Origin: Splendidivirga corallicola
GTDB lineage: Bacteria > Bacteroidota > Bacteroidia > Cytophagales > Cyclobacteriaceae
Assembly (NCBI GenBank): GCA_030442035.1
Contig: JAUJEA010000006.1
Location: 1-64,000 of the forward strand
Length of the DNA stretch: 64,000 bases
Direction of reading: 5' to 3'
The position numbers were made by a program, and so were the translations under genes. The notes under the pieces are model-generated. The model saw only the letters and a program-made list of their open reading frames with translations, was not told where the DNA came from and did not search any database. Shown piece after piece: positions 26,094-34,682 of the stretch (position 1 is the stretch's first letter; each line of letters begins with the position of its first letter).

Positions 26094-28997
26094 TTACCTA
26101 TGGCAGATATCTCTATAAGGGCAGTTTCTACATTTTTTTAGGTCTTCCGTCTGATCAAAGGGTTGATCTGTTCCAAATACTTCGGTTAATAATTTGGTTA
26201 AATGCTCATGTATCTCTTCCAGATAAGGTATAATATCATCCACAGCGTGGTAATGCTTTTCCTCCCTCATGAACAACCTCAGATCAAAATCATCACCAAA
26301 CATTTCTTTGCTATTGAAGATACCTGGTAGAACTTTTACATTTTCATTGGGATATTTCGTTTTGTATAACAAACCATAGATGAAAGTTTGCATGGCGGCT
26401 TTATTTCGTTTATCATGATCCCTGTCAAACAACGATGCTATAGATTCTACTTTCTTTTCATCCCTGCCTGTTTTGTAATCGATTACTCTTACTACATCAT
26501 CTTTCTTATCGATCCTGTCAATGATACCTCTTAATGAAACACTTTCAGCAACGTCACTTCGCCTGATAGGTATTTGGATTGAATAACCATCTCTGCGATC
26601 CGTTTCTAATCCTACAATCTCGAAGGGAGCATAAAGTTGATCCCATTCTAAAATTTTTCCGGCAAACTTCTTGATTATCTCCCTTACAATAATATTCCTT
26701 CCTTCAAAAGTGAAAGCCTTTTCCGAATCTTCCAATCCATATTGCTTCTTGAAGGCTTTTTCAACCACCTCAGCAGATAATTTACGAAGCGCTTCAAAGT
26801 CCATAGGATCAATGCTCATTGTCCCTTTACGCTCTGTAAATTCCTGATAAAGAAGCTCCATAGTATGGTGCAATAAATTACCAAAGACCCGCGGATCAAT
26901 CTCTTCTTCTATTTCATCTGGTTCATAAAGGTCAACAACATATCTGAAGTAAAATTTAAGCCTGCAATCCAGATAGGTATTGAGAGCAGAAGGTGTTAAT
27001 TGTTTGTTTTCTTCTGTTCCTTTCTGCAAGTACCTGTCCAATTGCCTTAGTACCTCGCTGCTTTTTTCAATGCTGATCTTTTTAGGTTCACCAAATTTTA
27101 TTTCCGAATCAAAGGTACTTCGGTGAATATCATGTTTTGATTCGTAAATCAGTTGTTGAAGAAAACGACTCATTTCTCCACCGGCACTCAAGCCATTTTC
27201 GGTATTATAGATCAACCTAACATTTTTGGCTCTTTGCAGGAGTCTGTAGAACAGATAAGCATATATAGCGTCTTGCTGATCATAAGTGGGTAGATCATAT
27301 GCTTTCCTCAGGTTATAAGGTACAAAAGAACGCTGCTTCCCAGAAGCTGGAAAGGCTCCTTCGTTGAGGGACAGGATGAATACATTTTCGAAATCCAGAT
27401 TTCTGGTTTCCAGAACTCCCATGATTTGTAGTCCGTTCAGCGGTTCACCGGTAAATGGCAATCGAAGCGATTGAATGATCTGTCTGAACAACCGAAGGAA
27501 AGCTTCCAGACCCATCGCTATGTCCTGCTCAAATACAATTTCTTTTAATCTGTTTAACTGAGTATAGAAATGATAAACATACTCCTGTTCCAATATCCGG
27601 TTATATTTTTCATCATTCATACCATTTTCCCGGATAAACAATAAAATGGCCGTAAGGTAATCAAAGATATCCCTGGGGTCTTTTAGCTGATGAAATATCA
27701 TTGGGAACAGCTTATCATCAGTTTGCAGATCATCTATAGTAAGATAAATCCTGTTCTCTTTTTCAATTAGATCGATATTGGTACGGGCCAATGCCGGTTC
27801 CAGATGATGGATGTAAGGATGTTTTAAAATGGATAAAACATGGTTATGGTTATAAAGGATCTGTCCGTCACTATTAAGTCGTAATGTTTGCTGTAAACCA
27901 AGTAAGTGTTCAAACAAGCTGTATAAAGGCGTATCTTTTAATGGGAAACCCATTGTCACATTGATCTTGGAGACATCCTCCGGCAAGGAATGTAACACAG
28001 GAAAAAGTAAGTGTTCTTCCGGCAGTACTACAACCGTGTTCTCAAAAGTTTGCTGGTTCCCATGTTTTTCTATAAGATCCTGCAATTGATCGCCTACTAC
28101 TTTAGCTTGCGCCGCTTCATTCGGCACACCAATAATGTTGATATTTTTGGAAGTGTCATTAAAATAGGAAGGGAAGTCATTCTGAAAACTTTTCCCTAAG
28201 GTTTTATGATTTTGATATTCCCTGAAAAATAAACCTGCCTCTTGTCTTTTATCCTTCAAATAATACGTATCAACATCCCAATAGATTTCGGCTTTTGTGT
28301 TGGTTATAAACCATTCGATAATTATTTCTTCAGCCTTTGTCAATGCGTTAAAACCAGCAAATATGACCTGTTGAAAAGGATGATTGAATTGATCGGATTG
28401 AATTTGTTCAACGACATCTCTGAAGATCATACCCGAATATGCCTGGTTGCTGACACGCAAATTTTCCTTAAACTGTGAATAAACAGCATACAGTATGTCC
28501 CAAATTCTTTTGAAATGCTTCTTTTGTTCAGATGGGTTCTCTTCAAAGTTGCTCCAAAACTCCAGAATAATTTTACGTTGCTCTTCCGTTAAATAATCAA
28601 AAGTATCATCCAGTTCTTTCTGACGACTAACATTGATAAATAAGTTCTGTGCATTGACAAGATATTTATCGATATCCTCAAAATCTTTTAATAACATTTC
28701 TCCCCAAAAAAAGAAACGGTCAAACCGCTCGTCAATTGGATTCAGTTTTTTGTAGATCTCATATAATTTAAATATCAGGGAGAGTTTATCCAGATTTTGC
28801 AATGAAGACAATTGATTGACAAAGTCTTCAATGCTCAGCACGGACGGAGACCAAACAGGCTTCTCAATATGATCAGCCAGGTATTTTCGAAAAAAAAGAC
28901 AAGCCCTTCTATTAGGAAACACAAGTGTTAGATCACTCAGATTTTCCTTATGTTTTTGATATATCTGTTGGGTAAGATCTTGTAGGAATGAAGTCAA
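26094..28997 (-). CDS. AddB/RexB-like nuclease subunit
   Basis: The 967-residue protein is the second subunit of an AddAB-type double-strand-break resection complex. The N-terminal half is an inactivated helicase-like region (VFPNRRACLFFRKYL, no Walker A Lys). The C-terminal third has a PD-(D/E)XK nuclease, with PRVFGNLLHHTMELLY and VIDYKTGRD supplying the catalytic Asp and Lys. A Cys in TYLDCRLKF and three in CRNCPYRDIC are placed as in the AddB 4Fe-4S staple. The partner helicase-nuclease is at 29476-32754 on the same strand, separated only by the four-helix-bundle cassette. Length compares with about 950-1150 in the family. Confidence 0.88.
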   Translation of the reverse strand: MTSFLQDLTQQIYQKHKENLSDLTLVFPNRRACLFFRKYLADHIEKPVWSPSVLSIEDFVNQLSSLQNLDKLSLIFKLYEIYKKLNPIDERFDRFFFWGEMLLKDFEDIDKYLVNAQNLFINVSRQKELDDTFDYLTEEQRKIILEFWSNFEENPSEQKKHFKRIWDILYAVYSQFKENLRVSNQAYSGMIFRDVVEQIQSDQFNHPFQQVIFAGFNALTKAEEIIIEWFITNTKAEIYWDVDTYYLKDKRQEAGLFFREYQNHKTLGKSFQNDFPSYFNDTSKNINIIGVPNEAAQAKVVGDQLQDLIEKHGNQQTFENTVVVLPEEHLLFPVLHSLPEDVSKINVTMGFPLKDTPLYSLFEHLLGLQQTLRLNSDGQILYNHNHVLSILKHPYIHHLEPALARTNIDLIEKENRIYLTIDDLQTDDKLFPMIFHQLKDPRDIFDYLTAILLFIRENGMNDEKYNRILEQEYVYHFYTQLNRLKEIVFEQDIAMGLEAFLRLFRQIIQSLRLPFTGEPLNGLQIMGVLETRNLDFENVFILSLNEGAFPASGKQRSFVPYNLRKAYDLPTYDQQDAIYAYLFYRLLQRAKNVRLIYNTENGLSAGGEMSRFLQQLIYESKHDIHRSTFDSEIKFGEPKKISIEKSSEVLRQLDRYLQKGTEENKQLTPSALNTYLDCRLKFYFRYVVDLYEPDEIEEEIDPRVFGNLLHHTMELLYQEFTERKGTMSIDPMDFEALRKLSAEVVEKAFKKQYGLEDSEKAFTFEGRNIIVREIIKKFAGKILEWDQLYAPFEIVGLETDRRDGYSIQIPIRRSDVAESVSLRGIIDRIDKKDDVVRVIDYKTGRDEKKVESIASLFDRDHDKRNKAAMQTFIYGLLYKTKYPNENVKVLPGIFNSKEMFGDDFDLRLFMREEKHYHAVDDIIPYLEEIHEHLTKLLTEVFGTDQPFDQTEDLKKCRNCPYRDICHR

Positions 28998-29014
28998 TTT
29001 AATTTCAAGTTAAT

Positions 29015-29437
29015 AATTACGAATTACGAGATTTTATTGTTTTTTGAATTGAACCTATAATTCTTAGAAGTTCTTCATTGTTCATTAATAGATCTTCAGA
29101 AAGATCAGGTGCTAAAAAATGACTATCTCTTAAGAGGCGCAGCCAGTAATGAGTCTCTCTAGCTTCCTTATATGCAATTGTAATTTTATACAAAAAATCT
29201 CGTTCGCTCTGGCTCCCTATGGCCTCCTCTATATTTGCACCAATTGAAGTGCCGCTACGTAATAATTGCTTGGAAAGCACAAATTCTTTCTTTTCTTTCA
29301 AAAGAAGTTCATATGTCTTGATAATCCTCAATGCAAACGCATAACTTTTATTCTTTACAATATTTTCTTTCTTCATAGCTGTTATAGATTTCAACGATTT
29401 TTTACGATCAGAAATAATTATCTCGTAATTCGTAATT
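29015..29437. mobile_element. Putative four-helix-bundle cassette bounded by 18-bp inverted repeats
   Basis: AATTACGAATTACGAGAT (29015-29032) is the exact reverse complement of 29420-29437. Between them lies one gene, whose stop codon (29017-29019) is inside the left repeat. The unit sits between addA and addB, genes that are normally adjacent. The right end continues into a 30-base word (29424-29453) that recurs with 26/30 identity at 53208-53237. No transposase is encoded. This is inferred to be an inserted cassette; direct target duplications were not found. Confidence 0.5.
29017..29394 (-). CDS. Four-helix-bundle protein, S23/IVP family
   Basis: The 125 residues match the four-helix-bundle family first known from intervening sequences in 23S rRNA (TIGR02436). 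Diagnostic stretches are YAFALRIIKTYELL, LLRSGTSIGANIEEAIG at about residues 46-62, and FLYKITIAYKEARETHYWLRLL. Met7 (MKKENIV) is a possible alternative start. The fold is shared with Avd accessory proteins of diversity-generating retroelements, but no reverse transcriptase or template repeat is present here. The gene lies between addA and addB and is tightly enclosed by an 18-bp inverted repeat. The family binds nucleic acid or acts as an adaptor in some cases; its role here is unknown. Confidence 0.9.
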   Translation of the reverse strand: MKSITAMKKENIVKNKSYAFALRIIKTYELLLKEKKEFVLSKQLLRSGTSIGANIEEAIGSQSERDFLYKITIAYKEARETHYWLRLLRDSHFLAPDLSEDLLMNNEELLRIIGSIQKTIKSRNS

Positions 29438-29475
29438 TAACATTCGTAATCAATTCAAAACTCATAATTAATATT

Positions 29476-32400
29476 TCATTCGATCGCAACCACCTCAACA
29501 ACATCTGTATACAACAAATACCCCTCCACCGAAGTATATTCCATTTCCTTTAAGAGATTGATGTATTGCCTGACCTGAAGTTCATCTTGTTTCTTCTTCT
29601 CCCCTGTTTTAAAATCTATGATAATGGCGTTATCCCCTTTTAGCATAACTCTATCCAATCGACGGAGTTCACCGGTTTTGGGGAGAACCGGTACTTCTGT
29701 TTTGACTAACCAATCAGTTGTAAACCATTCATTAACCACCTGGTTTTCAAATAATTTTTGAATATCAACATTCAATTTTTCCCTTATATCAGCATCGATC
29801 TCACCGGAAAATGACATAGTGTCCAGCACTTCACTCAATTGCTTTTTATGTTTTATTTGAGCCAATAGCTCATGCATGAGCAAGCCATAATTGATCTTTT
29901 TGCTCTTTTCAGGCAACTCAGCTCTGAAGAAATCCGCTCCATGCTGCTTAATCGTCAACCTGGATCGCCATGATTTGGATATATATTTCTTTAATGTGAG
30001 CGATGAAGAATGAGTCCCTTTACTTTTTACCGTGATATTTTCAAAAGCCCCGTACTCATAACAATTTCTTTCCGCATCCCATTCTCCGGGGAAATCTTCA
30101 TTTTTTTTGGATAACACATGATGGAGTAAAGCTGAAACATCAGAAAAACTCCCATTTGTTCTTTGTTTGCTTTTTGAGGCCTTACCAAAGGCAAAAAGTG
30201 TGTCCTCCGCTCTGGTAAGTCCTACATACAATAGATTTAAATTATCAATATGTGTCTGGATCAATTCTTCATAGTAGTTGCGTCTAAAAACGGTTTTGGA
30301 AAGTTTAGTGCTATATCGCAATGGTACATATTTCAGTTCATTAAATGGAGCTGATGGTGCCTCGCACCAGATGATATTGTTTTTTCTGGCATCGTGGTCT
30401 AAAGACCAATCACAATAGGGCAGAATCACCGCTTTAAACTGTAATCCCTTTGATTTGTGAATTGTCATGATTTGAATGGCATTCAGCTCTTCGGAAACCT
30501 TTATTGTTTTATCATGAGCATTATCTTTCCACCATTCCAAAAAAGAACTTATATCTCCTTTTTCATTTCTGCTATACTCCAAGACAACATCCTGAAAGGC
30601 ATGTAGGTAAGCATGTTGATCCCTGAGATTAATCAGATCAAAAGATTGCACAAGCTGTTCAACCAATTCGTATAAAGGCAACTGGTTAAGGAAAGTACTT
30701 TGTCTGATAAATGATTCAGGTAATGATGACTTGAATTTTTCCTCTGACGAAACAGAAAACAGTTCATGTGATGAGGCATCCTCTTTTCCCTGTACATATA
30801 CCTGATATTCATTGACGATATTAGCCTTGGAAATATTATCATTGGGATTGGCCAGATACTTCAATAAACTAATTAATAATCTAACAACCGGTGAACTGTT
30901 TAGAAAAAGTGATTCATTTGAAATCACCTCGTATTCATATCCATCTCTAGCTTGCTCCGAATTTTTATAGGCAAGCATCAGGTCAGCTACCATTTTTCCA
31001 TCTCTTGCATTTCTCACCAGAATCGCTATATCGTTCAACCTGAAACCCTGGTCCTGAAGCGACTCTATCAATACAGGTAACCTTTGATTAACGCTGTCCT
31101 TCCAGGTCATCACTTTACCGTCAACTTCCGATTCCGTCTGAAAGAAACTAATATTAACGTATCCCTGAATTCGACCTTCATTCAAGGCGTCCGGATAAGT
31201 TTGCAAAACATCCCGATAGGCGCTTGCGATCTTATGACTTTGTTCTGTCAATTGATTTTTCAAAACTTCATCATGGATCTCCTCTAATTTACCAAGACAG
31301 GATTCATGTATTTTAGCGGAGGCTTCCATGAACAACTTATTGTTAAAATCAATGATGTTTTTCGTACTTCTGTAATTGGTTCCTAAACGCTCCTCTTGAA
31401 GGTATTCAGATGCAATATCTTCTCTTAACTGGTCTTGTAATAGTTTCCAGTCCCCTCCTCTCCAACGATAAATGGATTGCTTTACATCTCCAACTACCAG
31501 ATTAGTATATCCCTGGGCCAGGCTATTTTCCACCAGGGGTTTAAAATTATCCCATTGAAATCCTGAAGTGTCCTGAAATTCATCAATTAAAAAATGATTG
31601 TAAAATGAACCAACTTTCTCATAGATGAATGGTGTATCGTTGTCCTCAATGATTTCTTTCAGAAAACGTGCTGCATCGGAGATGAGCATGATATCATTTT
31701 CGTTTCTGTATTCTTTAAGTTTACTAGTGATATCGGTGAGTATTCCCAAAGCATAAACGAAAGTCAGCACTTGTCTGGCTGATTCATATTTTTCACTATG
31801 GGCTTCGTATTGGTCAACGGCAGCATTGAGTAGCTCCATTAAGCTGTCCTCCACCACTTTTGCAATAAGCACCTTTTTTGAGGAACTTTTGCTATACCAG
31901 GATTCCACATTATCCAAAGCAGTAATTACCCTTTTACCCGGTGTAAAATCATTTCCCTCAATAATCTTTTTAAAATAATTCGCTACGCCGGCTTTTCCGT
32001 AGCTAAAATCCTCAATGGCCAATTGATTCGATTCAATCGCTCTTATACCTTCTTCACCAATTTTCTTCATGCTTCCTTCAAAGGAACCTACGATGGCCTG
32101 TAGTTTTTTCAAGTAATCCTTGAAAAAATCAGGGTGGTCAGCAATATCGATCAATTCACCTTCGAGGGTTTTAAAGCTTTCTTTGAATATTTCACCCGAT
32201 AAACTTTTAATTTCGTTCCGGATATCCCAGGACCTGCTTTCCTGAACTTTTTCCTCGGAAAACCTGATAAGCCATTGTGTAAGTGCCTTGTTATCTTTTA
32301 GATCCTCCAGGAGTTGATCAATTACTTCCCGTAAGACCTTATCCTGTTGCAGTTCAAGTTTAAAAGCCCCGTGCAAGCCCATTTCCTTACTAAAGGCTCT

Positions 32401-32754
32401 TATTACCCCTTGGAAAAAAGCATCAATAGTACTGACAGCAAAATGTGAATAGCCATGGAGGATGTTAGAAAGCACTTCCTGATTTCTCTTTTGAAAGGTA
32501 TCATCATCATAACCGAGCTGGGTCTTAAGCTTTTGGGCCATGTCATTATCAACTCCTCTGGAAAATTCAAACAGGTATTTCACAATCCTGTCTTTCATTT
32601 CTTTGGTTGCTTTATTGGTAAAAGTAACCGCCAAAATATGTTTGTAGTACTGAGGCCTTTTAAGTGCCAGTTTTAAATATTCTTGCGCAAGTGTGTATGT
32701 TTTGCCGGAGCCGGCAGAAGAGCGATATATTTTAAAAGGCCTGCTTCGGAGCAT
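29476..32754 (-). CDS. AddA/RexA-like UvrD helicase-nuclease
   Basis: The 1092 residues form a superfamily-1A helicase with a C-terminal nuclease. Motif I is SAGSGKTYT (13-21, Lys18), motif II is FLIDEFQDTSG, motif III is VGDVKQSIYRWRGGDW, and motif VI is LLYVGLTRAEDTLF. The nuclease core AIIIDFKTGEKKK near the end has the catalytic Asp and Lys. With AddB it would unwind and resect double-strand ends for RecA loading. It is transcribed first, then the inserted four-helix-bundle gene, then addB. The start is placed close to the P-loop, as is normal for the family. Confidence 0.92.
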   Translation of the reverse strand: MLRSRPFKIYRSSAGSGKTYTLAQEYLKLALKRPQYYKHILAVTFTNKATKEMKDRIVKYLFEFSRGVDNDMAQKLKTQLGYDDDTFQKRNQEVLSNILHGYSHFAVSTIDAFFQGVIRAFSKEMGLHGAFKLELQQDKVLREVIDQLLEDLKDNKALTQWLIRFSEEKVQESRSWDIRNEIKSLSGEIFKESFKTLEGELIDIADHPDFFKDYLKKLQAIVGSFEGSMKKIGEEGIRAIESNQLAIEDFSYGKAGVANYFKKIIEGNDFTPGKRVITALDNVESWYSKSSSKKVLIAKVVEDSLMELLNAAVDQYEAHSEKYESARQVLTFVYALGILTDITSKLKEYRNENDIMLISDAARFLKEIIEDNDTPFIYEKVGSFYNHFLIDEFQDTSGFQWDNFKPLVENSLAQGYTNLVVGDVKQSIYRWRGGDWKLLQDQLREDIASEYLQEERLGTNYRSTKNIIDFNNKLFMEASAKIHESCLGKLEEIHDEVLKNQLTEQSHKIASAYRDVLQTYPDALNEGRIQGYVNISFFQTESEVDGKVMTWKDSVNQRLPVLIESLQDQGFRLNDIAILVRNARDGKMVADLMLAYKNSEQARDGYEYEVISNESLFLNSSPVVRLLISLLKYLANPNDNISKANIVNEYQVYVQGKEDASSHELFSVSSEEKFKSSLPESFIRQSTFLNQLPLYELVEQLVQSFDLINLRDQHAYLHAFQDVVLEYSRNEKGDISSFLEWWKDNAHDKTIKVSEELNAIQIMTIHKSKGLQFKAVILPYCDWSLDHDARKNNIIWCEAPSAPFNELKYVPLRYSTKLSKTVFRRNYYEELIQTHIDNLNLLYVGLTRAEDTLFAFGKASKSKQRTNGSFSDVSALLHHVLSKKNEDFPGEWDAERNCYEYGAFENITVKSKGTHSSSLTLKKYISKSWRSRLTIKQHGADFFRAELPEKSKKINYGLLMHELLAQIKHKKQLSEVLDTMSFSGEIDADIREKLNVDIQKLFENQVVNEWFTTDWLVKTEVPVLPKTGELRRLDRVMLKGDNAIIIDFKTGEKKKQDELQVRQYINLLKEMEYTSVEGYLLYTDVVEVVAIE

Positions 32755-32985
32755 TGATGGGCAAGGAATTTATAAAGTAGAAATTACTAATAACTAAGTT
32801 TGAAACAATCAATCATATATCTGTTTCTTCACTCTGTTTTTTGATAAAGATAACATTACTTTATCTACTTTTTCCGAAAAAAGCCAATTGGTAAAAAAGA
32901 CCGTAGATTGATCAAGAACTATTCCTTTGTTTCGTTGGATATGAGCTCAAAAAAGCAAAAGTTTTTTTAGAATACGAGATGAACC

Positions 32986-33020
32986 ACAGAAACTGTACAA
33001 GGGGATTATACAGTTTCTGT
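32986..33020. other. 12-bp inverted repeat in a 334-base gap
   Basis: ACAGAAACTGTA (32986-32997) pairs perfectly with 33009-33020 around an 11-base loop. It could end the minus-strand transcript of the outer-membrane gene to the right, or be an operator upstream of addA. The rest of 32755-33088 is AT-rich with no visible signal. Confidence 0.5.
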
Positions 33021-33088
33021 AATCTTTCGTGAGCTTGTCTGGATTGAGTTCCGGAAATTCTATTATTCCAATGAACGAGCGAATGATA

Positions 33089-33655
33089 CTAATTCACCTT
33101 AAATTTCACGCCAAATACACCGCCAAACCCATCATATCCCGCTACGGTAAATTTTAGTTCGGCAAAGGGAGCTACATTATCATTGATCGGATAATTGAGG
33201 CCACCACCAAGGTTGAATCCAACATTTGTATCTGAAAAGCTACCACCAAAACCTCCAAAGCCACCGATTCCTTCAAAATCGTATTTCACTCTGGTAAAGT
33301 TTAATCCGGCCAATGCATAAAGTTGTAAACCCTCACCCGTTGAAGTGAATAGATAATTCCCATTGGCATTAAATTCAAAAATATTCCAATCGAAGGTCCC
33401 TTCGGTTTTAGGGAAAAAGAAGGTCAGATCCGGGGCAAGTATGATGTTATCACTTATCTGATAACTTCCGCGGGCATTGATACCAATAAAGCTTGGTACA
33501 TCTCCCACACCGCTAAAGCTCAGCGTTCTGAAAGCCAGTCCTCCACCAACCGTGATATCTCCTTTACCTTGTCCATTTGCCTCGATAATAGTTAAGTTAA
33601 AATTCAAAATTATTATACCGGCTAAAGTCAATAAAGTTCTTGTTTGCAATTTCAT
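33089..33655 (-). CDS. Outer-membrane beta-barrel (porin-family) protein
   Basis: The 188 residues have a signal peptide (about 1-29, ending EANGQG). An eight-strand-like barrel pattern follows (DITVGGGLAFRTLSF, INARGSYQISDNIILAPDLTFFFP, YALAGLNFTRVKYDF, NVGFNLGGGLNYPI). A Gly-rich loop, GIGGFGGFGGSF, is unusual and probably surface exposed. The pattern fits the porin-family outer-membrane proteins of Bacteroidota (OmpW/Opacity-like). No specific substrate can be inferred. It is probably monocistronic. Confidence 0.8.
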   Translation of the reverse strand: MKLQTRTLLTLAGIIILNFNLTIIEANGQGKGDITVGGGLAFRTLSFSGVGDVPSFIGINARGSYQISDNIILAPDLTFFFPKTEGTFDWNIFEFNANGNYLFTSTGEGLQLYALAGLNFTRVKYDFEGIGGFGGFGGSFSDTNVGFNLGGGLNYPINDNVAPFAELKFTVAGYDGFGGVFGVKFKVN

Positions 33656-33924
33656 AGGCTATACGAGTTAGATTGAAAAAAATGATTTGTAGTAATCTAC
33701 ATTTACCGGTAAAATTAGCCTGTGGTACTATTGCTGTCCATTACCCATATGTAGTATTTTGGCAATGGCTTTTATCATCATGCTGGTTGCCCGTGATGGT
33801 GCTGTTGCTTTTTTTAAATTGAAAAGTATGGATAAATAGAGGGGTATAATTAACTCTATTTATACCAAGTAGAATTGCCCTACCCTAATTTTAATTCCTT
33901 TTTAAGGATTTGAAGTAATACGGC

Positions 33925-34395
33925 TTAGTTATCATCCTGCTCACCATCTCCTCCAAAAACAAAGTCTGTACTGTGATAAGTGGTCCCATAATTATAAACC
34001 AGGTTCTTTACCTGATTCATAGCATCAGTTGCCTGCGTATCGCTTAATTCTTTTAAGGGGTGAGCATAAACCGACCAAAGTATGCCATCTGCAATGGCGT
34101 ACTTGGCATCAAGTGCGCGATCAAAGTTGGCGCTCATCAGTTTTTTTAAATCCTCCTCCTTTAATTTTTCCTCTTCAATAACCCCTGCCATCAAACGCAT
34201 ACGATTGGCATTTTCATCAACAATGAGATATATATTGACCCCTCCAAGTTCATATTCAACCATATTATCTTTTTCTTGAACGATCGTTGCCTTTTTAGCC
34301 AATACCAATTTTAGTTTCTTTAGATCCATGTCCTGACTGAAAGCATTACAGGCCAAGAAAAACATAAGAGCGGAAAAAATGATACTTTTTTTCAT
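33925..34395 (-). CDS. Small exported protein of unknown function
   Basis: The open frame begins at 34488, but ATG 34395 gives a proper signal peptide (KKSIIFSALMFFLACNAFSQ), so the protein is 156 residues. The mature region is polar and begins DMDLKKLKLVLAKKATIVQEKDN. It contains MVEYELGGVNIYLIVDENANRM, and ends in an acidic tail (GGDGEQDDN). I do not recognise the family. The upstream part of the longer frame includes a TGTTGAAG word (34406-34413), which supports the shorter start. The flanking gaps (33656-33924 and 34396-34682) hold nothing else recognisable. Confidence 0.65.
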   Translation of the reverse strand: MKKSIIFSALMFFLACNAFSQDMDLKKLKLVLAKKATIVQEKDNMVEYELGGVNIYLIVDENANRMRLMAGVIEEEKLKEEDLKKLMSANFDRALDAKYAIADGILWSVYAHPLKELSDTQATDAMNQVKNLVYNYGTTYHSTDFVFGGDGEQDDN

Positions 34396-34682
34396 AGTAC
34401 AAAAATGTTGAAGTTTGAAAAGTCCTAATAAACCAAGGCATTTTACGATGACTTGGTTTTGAAGTTGTTTTGGTCTGATATAAAACAATCAAACATGCCA
34501 GGTCTTTATTATTAAATTCATGTATTGCTATTTGCCTTGATAAGCTGAAGGTTTTATCTGAAAAATAATCGGATCTTCAATATTAAAAGATGTATGAATA
34601 TTTAATCTATCCTTTTCAGACAGTCTACAAATTAATATGGCAAATAGTTCAAATACGAAATACTGCTATATTTCTGCCAGCA

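Noticed and set aside
28998-29475. Diversity-generating retroelement with an Avd-like protein
   Set aside because: No reverse transcriptase, template repeat or variable repeat was found in the window.
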